In this document: positions 45,963 through 55,530 of the stretch, piece after piece
How the letters are laid out: every line of letters begins with the position of its first letter
Numbering within the stretch: position 1 is the first letter of the stretch
NCBI RefSeq assembly: GCF_033807575.1
Contig: NC_084703.1
Span: 2,976,001 to 3,040,000 of the forward strand
Length of the DNA stretch: 64,000 nucleotides
Direction: 5' to 3'
Origin: Cydia pomonella
Lineage: Eukaryota > Arthropoda > Insecta > Lepidoptera > Tortricidae
Notes under the pieces: model-generated
Database searches by the model: none
What the model saw: only the letters and a program-made list of their open reading frames with translations
What the model was told of the DNA's origin: nothing
Program-made: the position numbers and the translations under genes

Positions 45963-47262
45963 ACAAGGTGCCCGTGAGCATTGCGAGACATTTGAACTAA
46001 GCATTTCTGGTAATATTTAGAAATTATTATGTCATATAAAATTTTCTGAATTAGGCCTAGTTTCAGAGATAATTAAATGTTTTTCGAAATCATTCTTTCG
46101 CCATAAGTCGGTACAAAACACGTTTTTGACTGCGGTAGGTATTGCCACTTTGAGGTGTAGTCTGGACATACCTATTGATTGACATCGAAAAATTAAAAAA
46201 GCGGCCAAATGCGAGTCGGACTTGCCTATGAAGGGTTCCGTACCATTTATGACGTATTAAAAAAACCTACTGACTAGATCTGGTTCAAACCAATTTTCGG
46301 TGGAAGTTTGCATGGTAATGTATATCATATATTTTTTTTAGATTTTTCATACTGTTATTTTAGAAGTTACAGGGGGGGGGGGACACTTTTTTTCACTTTG
46401 GAAGTGTCTCTCGCGCAAACTATTCAGTTTAGAAAAAAATGATATTAGAAACCTAAATATCATTTTTGAAGACCTATCCCTAGATACCCCACCCGTATGG
46501 GTCTGACGAAAAAAAAAATTTTTTTTTTTATTTTATTACGTATTAAAAAAAAACTACTTACTAGATCTCCTTCAAACCAATTTTCGGTGGAAGTTTGCAT
46601 GGCAATGTATATCATATATTTTTTTTAGATTTTTCATTCTGTTATTTTAGAAGTTACGGGGGGGACACACATTTTTCCACTTTGGAAGTGTCTCTCGCGC
46701 AAACTATTCATTCTAGAAAAAAATGATATTAGAAACCTCAATATCATTTTTAAAGACCTATCCATAGATATCCTACACGTATGGGTTTGATGAAAAAAGA
46801 TTTTTTGAGTTTCAGTTCTAAGTATGGGGAACCCCCAATATTTATTGCTTTTTTTCTATTTTTGTGTAAACATCTTAATGCGGTTCATAGAATACATCTA
46901 CTTACCAAGTTTGAACAGTATAGCTCTTATAGTTTCGGAAAAAAGTGGCTGTGACATAATCGGACAGACAGACGGACATGACGAATCTATAAGGGTTCCG
47001 TTTTTTGCCATTTGGCTACGGAACCCTAAAAATGTATTCGAGAGGGTACCCCCAAATAAAAATAAAAAACTTTTTTGTTAATTTTAGGTTATGTGTTTAT
47101 CAATAGAAATTACGTTTTATGTACAGGAGTGTTCAAAAAAAGGGGAAAAAAATTTTTTTTTTGTCGAATTTCACAAAAAGTCATATAACATTTTTTGCTT
47201 CTGTGCCATCAGGAATGCACCGTTAAAATCTGTCGCAATGTTCACGGGCACCTTGTATACAT
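45963..47262. mobile_element. TIR element family H, copy 3, split by a family D insertion
   Basis: The left end ACAAGGTGCCCGTGAGCATT is at 45963 and its inverse AATGTTCACGGGCACCTTGT ends near 47259. Family D (46196-47033) lies between. Confidence 0.75.
46196..47033 (+). repeat. Interspersed repeat family D, nested copy with two internal modules
   Basis: It starts at GCGGCCAAATGCGAGTCGGA and ends at GGCTACGGAACCCTAAAAAT. It has two copies of the G-run module. It interrupts the family H element 45963-47262. Confidence 0.8.
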
Positions 47263-47841
47263 ATTACACATATGGCGCATAAGAAAGATGAACCCTTTCA
47301 AGAAGACGTTTATATCAACCCCGAAGATGGTATGCCTACTATTTACCCCAATATAGATATTTTAGAACATCATTATATAAAAAAATTTAGGATCATCAAT
47401 CTCTATGTAGTGTGACGTCTTTTTCCGTCAACGGAATCACATCTACGGGCCCTTTTCATGATATATTATAACACCGAATAGCTATAATTATGTCACTTCG
47501 TCGCTTGCCATAAGGAAGAGATTTGCTTGTATCTTTATACAAATAACCTGACAAGGCGTCCTTCTAGCAAACGGCAATGGGACGTTTTGAAAAAAACAAA
47601 AAAAAACTGATTGAGCCAAAAAATTATTAAACCAAAACCCCGATGCCGCGACGCGTACAAAACCAATCGGAAATAAGCCTGAATATGAATACGCCATGCA
47701 TTCAAAACGTGACTTTCATACGTAAGTTAACCCGTTTTATATTTTACAAGCTCGGTTCTCCATACAAACGTAGTTACGCTCTCATTTCAAAACGACTAGC
47801 TAGATTGCTCTGAAACATTGTACTTACAATAGGATAAGGTA

Positions 47842-48412
47842 CAGGGTGGACAAATAAGAAGTATACATTTTGTTTTTAAATTTTAACTGTATTAAGTTCA
47901 AAAATTATTAAGTGTTGTTTTAAAAATATATTCTTCAGGGTTGGCAAATTCATGCGAAACATAATGTCTGACATATGTCCACCTCTAACAGCAGGCAAAT
48001 GTAAGCTCTTATCATCCCAATATTCAGCATCTATTCGCACATTTTTCGCATTATCTTAGTACATTTGTGTCGAATAGTCGGTTTTAACTGTTTAAATTTC
48101 ATCAGCTCGTTAGCATAGACACGTAATTTTAGATAGCCCCACAGAAATAAGTCAAGAGCTGCAAAAATTGGGGAATTTGGGTGCCAATCACTGTCACTTT
48201 TTTTCAAAATTAATCGAGCAAACAACGTGTTTTAACAGAAACATTTGAGATAAAATTGCTTGCTGCTAGTGGTAGACATTTGGCAGAAATTATCTTCCGT
48301 ATACAATTGCCAACCCTGAATAATATATTTATGAAAAAATATTTAGTAAAATTTCCACTTAATGTAATTAAAATTTAAAAACAAAGTGTATCATTCTTAT
48401 TTGTCCACCCTG
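47842..48412 (-). mobile_element. Mariner-like non-autonomous element with TA duplication
   Basis: CAGGGTGGACAAATAAGAA at both ends forms TIRs of about 45 bp or more (TTTTGTTTTTAAATTTTAA is also shared), flanked by TA. A minus-strand frame keeps FAALDLFLWGYLKLRVYA, which resembles the LDFFLWG region at the end of mariner transposases. The first two thirds of the transposase are missing. Confidence 0.85.
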
Positions 48413-48605
48413 TATATCTATGCCTGTAATTAGGTGAAGTGGCTTCAGTAAAAAAAAAATACAGCGAATTTATATTTTTCATACTAAACTCGTCTTTGCT
48501 CTAATTCATTTGTTTTATAAGCTGTATAAACGAATTACAGGCATAGATGTACCACATGTCATTGTATATGCAAAGTTTAATTACAATCCAACATGTAGTT
48601 TTAAA

Positions 48606-49056
48606 AACCGGGCAAGTGCGAGTCGGACTCGCGCACGAAGGGTTCCGTACCATTTATGACGTATTAAAAAAACTACTTACTAGATCTCGTTCAAACCTAT
48701 TTTCGGTGGAAGTTTGCATGGTAATGTATATCATATATTTTTTTTAGATTTTTCATTCTGTTATTTTAGAAGTTACAGAAAGACCTATCCATCGACACGT
48801 ATGGGTTTGATGAAAAAAGATTTTTCGAGTTTCAGTTGTAAGTATGGGGAACCCCCAAAATTTATTGTTTTTTTTTTCTATTTTTGTGTAAAAATCCTAA
48901 TGCGGTTCATAGAATACATCTACTTACCAATTTTGAACAGTATATCTCTTATAGTTTCGGAAAAAAGTGGCGGTGACATAATCGGACAGACAGACGGACA
49001 CGACGAATCTATAAAAGGGTTCCGTTTTTTGCCATTTGGCTACGGAACCCTAAAAA
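48606..49056 (+). repeat. Interspersed repeat family D, short copy with one module
   Basis: It starts at CCGGGCAAGTGCGAGTCGGA and ends at GGCTACGGAACCCTAAAA. The central part is deleted. It interrupts the right side of the TIR element 47755-49088. Confidence 0.8.
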
Positions 49057-49108
49057 GAGAACGAAACTCCGTTTGTATGGGAAGGTGAAATTCGGTATTC
49101 GGTGGAAT

Positions 49109-49589
49109 AGGGTTGTTTCCATCTACAAATCTTAAGGCAGAATTGTATCCCAATAAATTCTTTTGGATTATAAAAACATGTTAAACTACTTTTAGGGGAC
49201 CTATAATGACCATATTTTTGTAAATATTGAATTTAAAATATCTTTCGGCACACGTCACGTGACCAAACTCGAAACGTCTTTGAAGATTCTGATGACGTCA
49301 CAACTCTCGGATTGACACTGTTGACAGTTAGGCGATAAACGACAAATGACAAATGTCAGTTGACACTTCGTATCTTCTACGTGTGTATGTAGTTATGTGT
49401 CAAACCGTAAACTGTGACGTCACACAATTTTCAAAGAGCGTTTTGGGCGCGAAAGCAGCTGTCAAAATATATTTTGTTAATTTAACATATTTAAAGCCGT
49501 TTTTAGTATAAAAGTTGAATTTTAGGGCAACTTTTAGTTAATATAGAACGTAATACAAGCGTTTCAAAAAATTGGAAACAACCTTATTA
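49109..49589. mobile_element. TIR element with AGGGTTGTTTCCA ends
   Basis: ATAGGGTTGTTTCCATCTAC at the left and ATTGGAAACAACCTTAT at the right are inverse over about 14 bases. The interior has repeated GACAAATGACA-type motifs near 49340 and no coding sequence. Confidence 0.65.
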
Positions 49590-49920
49590 GTAATTTGTGT
49601 AACTTGTTTTTTATCAGATCTGCTTTTTATTTATTCTCCATACAAACCTCCTTATTTTTGAAACAATTACAACGCCTTGAGAAAATGCAAAGGCAATCAT
49701 TCAATTTGAGTATAATACTTCGATTATCAGGCGATGCATCAATTATCTCACTTTCGGGGTGAAAGTTAGATTATTCAACCTCTTAAGGGATGATTTTCTG
49801 GATAAATTATCTTTTGTCTTTCCTCCAGATTTAAAATAAGTACCTCCACGAGCAAAATTCACACGTGACAGACATTATTTGGATATCATTTTGATGTCTC
49901 CATGAAAGTTTATACTACAG

Positions 49921-50125
49921 AAGTAACTCCATATACCAAAAAGTGTCCGACAAAAAACCATAAACAGGTGGCGCTACAATACCCAGAATACTTGAGAAAA
50001 AAATCTAATCATAGACAGCGTACTTCACTCCGTCAAAAACGCCTAGGTTCTTAGCTACTCTGGCGCTACTCTGGAGAGATTTGGAACTATTATTTATAGC
50101 TGACAGCTGAACACTTTTGCAACAA
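49921..50125 (+). repeat. Interspersed repeat family G, copy 2
   Basis: It matches 13352-13560 over its whole length at an estimated 85 to 90 percent by eye. Confidence 0.7.
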
Positions 50126-50345
50126 TTCTGCCTAAGGAGTTTCTGTTCCTTGCCTCTACCATCCATAATCTCTAATTCGAACCACTAATTGGAAATCGAT
50201 TTATGAGGGGTTTCAGAAAAAAAAATCCGTTTTGCCTTAATTATCCTTAATTTTCCATACAAAATTTATTAGTCAGTTTTGCAACGGTCCATACAACATG
50301 AATGGCAAACTGCTTTACAAAACTGACAATTAAAAGTGAGACACT

Positions 50346-51385
50346 TTTTAGGGTTCCGTAGCCAAATGGCAAAAAACGGAACCCTTATAGATTCGTCATG
50401 TCCGTCTGTCTGTCCGATTCTGTCACAGCCACTTTTTTCCGAAACTATAAAAGCTATACTGTTCAAACTTGGTAAGTAGATGTATTCTATGAACCGCATT
50501 ATGATGTTTACACAAAAATAGAAAAAAACAATAAATTTTGGGGGTTCCCCATACTTAGAACTGAAACTCAAAAAACCTTTTTTCATCAAACCCATACGTG
50601 TGGGGTATCTATGGATAGGTCTTTAAAAATGATATTGAGGTTTCTAATATCATCAAACTGAAGAGTTTGCGCGAGAGACACTTCCAAAGTGGTAAAAAGT
50701 GTGTCCCCCCCCGTAACTTCTAAAATAACAGAATGAAAAATCTAAAAAATATATATGATATACATTGCCATGCAAACTTCCACCGAAAATTGGTTCGAAC
50801 GAGATCTAGTAAGTAGTTTTTTTTTTAATACGTCATAAAAATTAAAAAAAAATTTTTTTTTCATCAAACCCATACGTGTGGGGTATCTAGGGATAGGTCT
50901 TCAAAAATGATATTTAGGTTTCTAATATCATTTTTTACTAAACTGAATAGTTTGCGCGAGAGACACTTCCAAAGTGAAAAAATGTGTGTCCCCCCCCGCG
51001 TAACTTCTAAAATAACAGAATGAAAAATCTAAAAAAAATATATGATATACATTCCCATGCAAACTTCCACCGAAAATTGGTTTGAACGAGATCTAGTGAG
51101 TAGTTTTTTTTTTAATACGGCATAAAATTAAAAAAAAAAAAAATTTCATCAATCCCATACGTGTGGGGTATCTATGGATAGGTCTTCAAAAATTATATTT
51201 AGGTTCCTAATATCATTTTTTTCTAAACTGAATAGTTTGCGCGAGAGACACTTCCAAAGTGGTAAAATGTGTGTCCAAAGTGGTAAAATGTTGAACAAGA
51301 TCTAGTAAGTAGATTTTTTTAATACGTCTTAAATGGTACGGAACCCTTCATGCGCGAGTCCGACTCGCACTTGGCCGCTTTTTAT
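50346..51385 (-). repeat. Interspersed repeat family D, inverted copy with three modules
   Basis: It reads TAGGGTTCCGTAGCCAAATG to CGAGTCCGACTCGCACTTGG, the reverse complement of the other copies. Three C-run modules are present. It lies about 320 bp upstream of the RT fragment that borders exon 2. Confidence 0.8.
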
Positions 51386-51703
51386 TTATTGCTTAAATCA
51401 ATAGTGCTCGTCATTTTGAGTAGATATAGCCCAAAATTTGTCTCTCTCACTCCTTCCTTCTCTCCTTTTTAAGCACTAGCAGTCCCTATCTTCTCTATTA
51501 GTTATTTACTGAAATTGACAGCTCCCGTACATAGCACAAAAAATACGAGAAAACCACCATTTTGCGTTTCTAATCCTATCGTCCTGTCACAGACTGATTT
51601 ATACCTTACTAACTGACCTTACACAACTACCTTTTACTGTCTTTTTTTAAATGAATAAATATTATTGGACATTTTTACACAAACACACAGTTGTAACACA
51701 ATA

Positions 51704-51995
51704 ATATATGGAGTCAAAGGAGGGTTTTTTTATACAATAGCTTCCTTCTTAAAAAATAGAAGGCAGTGTACGTATGTCCTAGATACGGTATCGGAACTCG
51801 AACAAATCGGAAATCGAGCTGTCCCCCAGGGATCATCAATGGGGAATAATTTATGTTTAATTTTACTTAACGACATCCCTACGGCTTGTCCCGACCTTGA
51901 ATTCATAACTTTTGCTGACGATACGTGTGTATTGGTAGATGCTGATAACTGTGAAACCTTACAATATAAAATAAATGACGCAATAACTAATATTG
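51704..51995 (+). pseudogene. Non-LTR retrotransposon reverse-transcriptase fragment abutting exon 2
   Basis: One open frame reads through the RT fingers/palm: a YGVKG-type helix, a short SFLKNRRQ motif, AVPQGSSMGN (the conserved PQGS turn), and FADDTCVLV containing the catalytic DD. The frame continues to about NDAITNIV, with the host acceptor CCCAG directly after it. Neither the rest of the RT nor an endonuclease is present. The RT frame differs from the cyclase frame, so this is not a fusion protein. The fragment probably supplies the branch-point region (an ACTAAT-like sequence) for splicing of exon 2. Confidence 0.8.
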
Positions 51996-52001
51996 TCCCA
52001 G

Positions 52002-52148
52002 ATTCGACCGCCTGGCCGCCGAGCACCACTGCCTCCGCATCAAGCTCCTGGGCGACTGCTATTATTGCGTGTCTGGCCTGCCGGAGGCGCGCGACGACCA
52101 TGCCAAGTGCTGCGTTGAGATGGGACTAGACATGATCGACGCGATTGC
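52002..52148 (+). CDS. Adenylate cyclase exon 2 (C1a domain, LGDCYYC motif)
   Basis: The exon encodes about 49 residues: FDRLAAEHHCLRIK, LGDCYYCVSGLPEARDDHA and CCVEMGLDMIDAIA. LGDCYYC holds the second metal-binding Asp of C1a. The acceptor is TTGTCCCAG and the donor is GTAAGT. The entry phase completes the Arg codon from exon 1, and the exit phase (GC) joins exon 3 to give Ala-Leu-Val. The DHA/CCVEMG segment is typical of membrane adenylate cyclases. Two things are odd. The sequence immediately upstream of the acceptor is a retrotransposon reverse-transcriptase fragment. The 3' half of the exon, with its donor, is repeated downstream every 206 bp. Reading through the donor meets TAA at once, so only correct splicing keeps the frame. 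Confidence 0.93.
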
Positions 52149-52733
52149 GTAAGTATTAGGAGCAGTGCTACCCCAAACATACACTTATAGAGGTCTTAAA
52201 TAACGGTTTAGTATTAGGTGCTGTGGTCTTGTATATGCTCATGAAAGTACCTTTTGAATACGTAACAAAGGAACGTGTCTGGCCTGCCGGAGGCGCGCGA
52301 CGACCATGCCAAGTGCTGCGTTGAGATGGGACTAGACATGATCGACGCAATTGCGTAAGTATTAGGAGCAGTGCTACCCCAAACATACACTTATAGAGGT
52401 CTTAAATAACGGTTTAGTATTAGGTGCTGTGGTCTTGTATATGCTCATGAAAGTACCTTTTGAATACGTAACAAAGGAACGTGTCTGGCCTGCCGGAGGC
52501 GCGCGACGACCATGCCAAGTGCTGCGTTGAGATGGGACTAGACATGATCGACGCAATTGCGTAAGTATTAGGAGCAGTGCTACCCCAAATATACACTTAT
52601 AGAGGTCTTAAATAACGGTTTGGTATTAGGTGCTGTGGTCTTGTATATGCTCATGAAAGTACCTTTTAAATACGTAATAAAGGAACGTGTCTGGCCTGCC
52701 GGAGGCGCGCGACGACCATGCCAAGTGCTGCGT

Positions 52734-52896
52734 AGATATCTATTGCAGCATCATCACTGTAAATATTACGTGTTAGTATAGGTTACAAGTAGTTATAACT
52801 GTTTAGTGTATTAGATCTTCTTTCTTTTTTTTACTAATGTGGTGCTGTTTCTAGATGGTTTTGCAATAAACGTTTTTCTATTCTATTCTATTCTAT
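52734..52896 (+). mobile_element. LINE 3'-end insertion with TTCTA repeat tail inside exon copy 4
   Basis: The fourth 206-bp copy breaks after AAGTGCTGCGT and resumes at ATGGGACTAGAC. The 163 bp between them ends in AATAAACG followed by several TTCTA units. This is typical of a truncated non-LTR retrotransposon 3' end with a simple-repeat tail. It postdates formation of the array. No family is assigned. Confidence 0.65.
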
Positions 52897-53139
52897 ATGG
52901 GACTAGACATGATTGATGCTATTGCGTAAGTATTGGGATCTGTAGTGCTCCAAAAATAACCTTATATAGATCCAAGTTGTTAAAGTCTTTGCTTCGCATT
53001 AGACACGGTTTTAAATATGTTTAATATGCGATACGACTAGACATGATTGACACTATTGCGTGAGTATTAATAGCAACATTGCTCCAAACAGTACGATATA
53101 AAGGCCTGATGTCTTGTTTAAAGCTACTATTGCTTCTTA

Positions 53140-53258
53140 AGGGGCCCACTGATTAACAGTCCGCCGGACGGTATCGGCCAGTCAGCTGTTCGGAACTGTC
53201 AACTTTTTATTCTAACTGACAGGCCGATTCCCTTTAGGGCGACAGGTGGGCCCCTTTA
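53140..53258. mobile_element. MITE with AAGGGGCCCAC ends
   Basis: AGGGGCCCACTGATTAACAG and ACAGGTGGGCCCCTT are inverse, and GACGGTATCGGCC pairs in part with GGCCGATTCCC. It separates two degenerate copies of the exon 2 repeat. Confidence 0.8.
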
Positions 53259-53520
53259 GGCTTGGCGATGGCCGGCGATCCTCGTATCAAATGCTGCGTG
53301 TACGCTATTGCATAGGTATTGGGAGCTGTGCTCCATAAGAAACCCTTATAAAGGTCTGATAACTCCTTAAAAGAAGACACTATTTTATGAATAAGCAGTG
53401 CAGTAGAAGTAGTTCCTAATTCTAAACACTGGGCATCTCTCTATCTTATAGGCTATTGATGTGTATGTTTTCTATTACACTTGTGTATTATGTCCACATA
53501 ATACATTTACTGAGTACCAC

Positions 53521-53649
53521 CTATAGTAGACGCAAACCAAACTGACGACCTAGTCATATCACTATCTCTCTCATCCTACCTACGACCACGCGAGTGTGAA
53601 TGAGAAGTTTTAAGACCCCGGTCGTCAATTTGGTTTGCGTCTACTATAG
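53521..53649. mobile_element. 129-bp MITE with 30-bp TIR
   Basis: CTATAGTAGACGCAAACCAA and TTGGTTTGCGTCTACTATAG are exact inverses, and the pairing extends through ACTGACGACC/GGTCGTCAAT. It lies in cyclase intron 2. Confidence 0.9.
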
Positions 53650-53777
53650 TTTTCTACTAGGCCTTAATGAAAATCAGCTTTGTGGTGTACGTCATGTTTC
53701 ATGTAACTCATTTTGTGACACCAAGCTGAGTGACGACCATTTGACGCAACTCTCAGGTGTTATTTTCAGTTAATTTT

Positions 53778-54113
53778 GAAGCGCTGGTGGCCTAGCGGTA
53801 AGAGCGTGCGACTTGCAATCCGGAGGTCGCGGGTTACCCCGCCGGGAAACCCCGGCTCGTACCAATGAGTTTTTCGGAACTTATGTACGAAATATTATTT
53901 GATATTTACCAGTCGCTTTTCGGTGAAGGAAAACATCGTGAGGAAACCGGACTAATCCCAACAAGGCCTAGTTTATCCTTTGGGTTGGAAGATCTGATGG
54001 CAGTCGCTTTCGTAAAAATAGTGCCTACGCCAAATCTTGGGATTAGTTGTCAAGCGGACCCCAGGCTCCCATGAGCCGTGGCAAATGCCGGGACAACGCA
54101 AGGAAGAAGAAGT
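53778..54113 (+). mobile_element. SINE-B, copy 3, in cyclase intron 2
   Basis: It runs from GAAGCGCTGGTGGCCTAGCG to ACAACGCAAGGAAGAAGAAG. An 11-bp alteration (ACCCCGCCGGG) disrupts the B box. It ends about 155 bp before exon 3. Confidence 0.85.
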
Positions 54114-54268
54114 TTTTAAGTTTACGTTATTGTGCCAATAAAAATAATAAAATTCTTCTTGTATTTCTTCAGTAGCAGGTCTCATAATCTGACGAAATTA
54201 ATAATATTTTCTTTGACAGACTAAAGTTTTCTTTTTACAATCTGCTTAACATTCCGTTTGTTCAACAG

Positions 54269-54427
54269 GCTAGTCCGAGAAGTGATGGCGGTGAACGTGA
54301 ACATGCGCGTGGGTATCCACACGGGCCGTGTGCACTGCGTGGTGCTCGGGCTGCGCAAGTGGCAGTTCGACGTGTGGTCCAACGACGTCACGCTCGCCAA
54401 CTACATGGAGAGCGGCGGTGTAGCGGG
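54269..54427 (+). CDS. Adenylate cyclase exon 3 (C1a domain, NMRVGIHTGRV to ESGGVAG)
   Basis: The exon encodes about 53 residues: LVREVMAVNVNMRVGIHTG, RVHC, LGLRKWQFDVWSNDVTLAN and YMESGGVAG. RVHC and the LVREV segment favour the type 5/6 branch over types 1, 2, 3 or 8, from memory of family sequences. The Asp of FDVWSNDV and the Arg of NMRVG belong to the catalytic and interface core. The acceptor is TTCAACAG and the donor is GTATGT, and both phases agree with their neighbours. The residue after RVHC is Val, where cyclases normally have Gly (CGVLG). A damaged second copy follows 192 bp downstream. Confidence 0.93.
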
Positions 54428-54460
54428 GTATGTAGATTTGCTCAATAGTTTAGTCGACTG

Positions 54461-54616
54461 GCTGGTCCGAGAGATGGCGGTGGACATGAACATGCGCGTG
54501 GGCATCCACACGGCGCGCGTTCACTGCGTGGTGCTCGGGCTGCGCAAGTAGCAGTTCGACGTATGGTCTAATGACGTCACCCTTGCCAACTACATGGAGA
54601 GCGGCGGCTTCGCAGG
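54461..54616 (+). pseudogene. Dead tandem copy of adenylate cyclase exon 3
   Basis: The copy spans the whole exon, shifted by 192 bp. It has a 3-bp in-frame deletion near its start and many substitutions. The acceptor AG has become TG (GACTG), the donor GT has become AT (GGATAT), and the Trp codon of LRKWQF is TAG at 54549-54551. It can neither be spliced as an exon nor translated through. It shares the CVVLG substitution with the real exon, so that change predates the duplication. Confidence 0.92.
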
Positions 54617-54639
54617 ATATACACATAGGTATACTTAGT

Positions 54640-54765
54640 TGTTATTTACTTCCCAAAATGGGTACTCCCATGAACGAGTATCAGGGAGGAGAGAGGCTGT
54701 ATTATGGGTGTGTTTGCCGCTCCCGTATTGGCTTACACACCCATGAAAAACGTCACCCTAGCTGA
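54640..54765 (+). pseudogene. Fragment of a non-LTR retrotransposon C-terminus (zinc-finger-like CRSRIGL motif)
   Basis: A short open stretch reads CVCRSRIGL followed by HTHEKRHPS and a stop. The pattern C-x-C-RSRIGL-x2-H is the C-terminal Cys/His finger I associate with insect endonuclease/reverse-transcriptase elements. A better-preserved relative is at 20658-20745. It sits in the intron between the dead exon 3 copy and exon 4. Confidence 0.55.
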
Positions 54766-55032
54766 CACTACTTGTATGGTCTGTAATAGACTCGAAGGCC
54801 AATGATCATGGCGTGAACAGCCATTGCGAATGCCGAAGGCCGAGCTTCACGTAGGGCCGAAGGCTCGAAGTATCCGGGAGGGGCACACCTCGCACTCATT
54901 AAACGTTCACAAGTAGCTTAATGCCAGCATCAATGCCGCGGGGTGATTTTTTTAATGTAATTGAGGTTTTTTTCTGTTCTATTATCTTTATTCGAATTTT
55001 GGTGTACAATAACTTTGCGATAATTGTTGCAG

Positions 55033-55177
55033 CCGAGTCCACATCACCAAGGAGACCCTCCAATGCCTCGGCACCGACTACAAGGTGGAGCCAGGCCACG
55101 GCGACCAGAGGAACGCGTACCTCAAGGACCACAACATTGAGACCTACCTGATTGTACCGGACGACACCAGCCGAGTG
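55033..55177 (+). CDS. Adenylate cyclase exon 4 (end of C1a domain)
   Basis: The exon encodes about 48 residues: RVHITKETLQCLGTDYKVEP, GHGDQRNAYLKDHNIETYLI and VPDDTSRV. This is the last helix and strand of C1a (HIT..TL and ETYLIVP are family hallmarks). The acceptor is TTGTTGCAG and the exon ends at codon boundary GTG before GTGAGT. The first base completes the Gly codon of exon 3. The 3' part is repeated three more times at 114-bp spacing with the frame left open. Confidence 0.93.
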
Positions 55178-55530
55178 GTGAGTTACACGAGTTACTACAA
55201 GGAGGTAAGACACGGCGACCAGAGGAACGCGTACCTCAAGGACCACAACATTGAGACCTACCTGATTGTACCGGACGACACCAGCCGAGTGGTGAGTTAC
55301 ACGAGTTACTACAAGGAGGTAGGACACGGCGACCAGAGGAACGCGTACCTCATGGACCACAACATTCAGACCTACCTCATTGTACCGGACGACACCAGCC
55401 GAGTGGTGAGTTACACGAGTTACTACAAGGAGGTAGGACACGGCGACCAGAGGAACGCGTACCTCAAGGACCACAACATTCAGACCTACCTCATTGTACC
55501 GGACTGGTGTCCCGAGTGGTGAGTTATCTC
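55097..55530 (+). repeat. 114-bp in-frame tandem array made of the 3' part of exon 4
   Basis: Units start at 55097 (the real exon), 55211, 55325 and 55439, exactly 114 bp (38 codons) apart. Each unit carries GHGDQRNAYLKDHNIETYLI (HGDQ onwards in later units), VPDDTSRV, a GTGAGT donor (55178, 55292, 55406, 55519) and a linker reading VSYTSYYKEV. The linker's end resembles the DYKVEP codons of the original exon, which marks the duplication junction. There is no stop until after the fourth donor. The fourth copy has an altered end (ACTGGTGTCC in place of ACGACACCAGC) that shifts the phase by one base. A long opposite-strand frame here is a side effect of the repeat. Confidence 0.93.

Larger units (their letters stand above)
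47755..49088. mobile_element. TIR element family M, copy 2, carrying two nested elements
   Basis: The left end CCATACAAACGTAGTTACGC and right end AACTCCGTTTGTATGGGAAG match copy 1. The mariner-like MITE 47842-48412 and the family D copy 48606-49056 interrupt it. Copy 1 shows both sites empty. Confidence 0.8.
52068..53370 (+). repeat. 206-bp tandem array made of the 3' half of adenylate cyclase exon 2
   Basis: Copies of the segment starting at CGTGTCTGGCC occur at 52068 (the real exon), 52274, 52480 and 52686, an exact 206-bp period. Each unit holds about 81 bp of exon from the Val-Ser-Gly codons to the donor, the GTAAGT donor (52149, 52355, 52561), and about 125 bp of intron. The first three copies are nearly identical. 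The fourth is interrupted by a LINE 3' end. More degenerate copies of the exon end and donor follow near 52897-52930 and 53035-53065, and a broken one near 53290-53370. The duplicates have no acceptor and a stop follows each donor, so they should not add protein. They could still compete as splice donors. Confidence 0.9.

Noticed and set aside
51665..52129. A chimeric RT-cyclase protein in one frame
   Set aside because: The frame of the RT fragment differs from the cyclase frame across 52002-52148. The downstream part of that open frame is a shadow.
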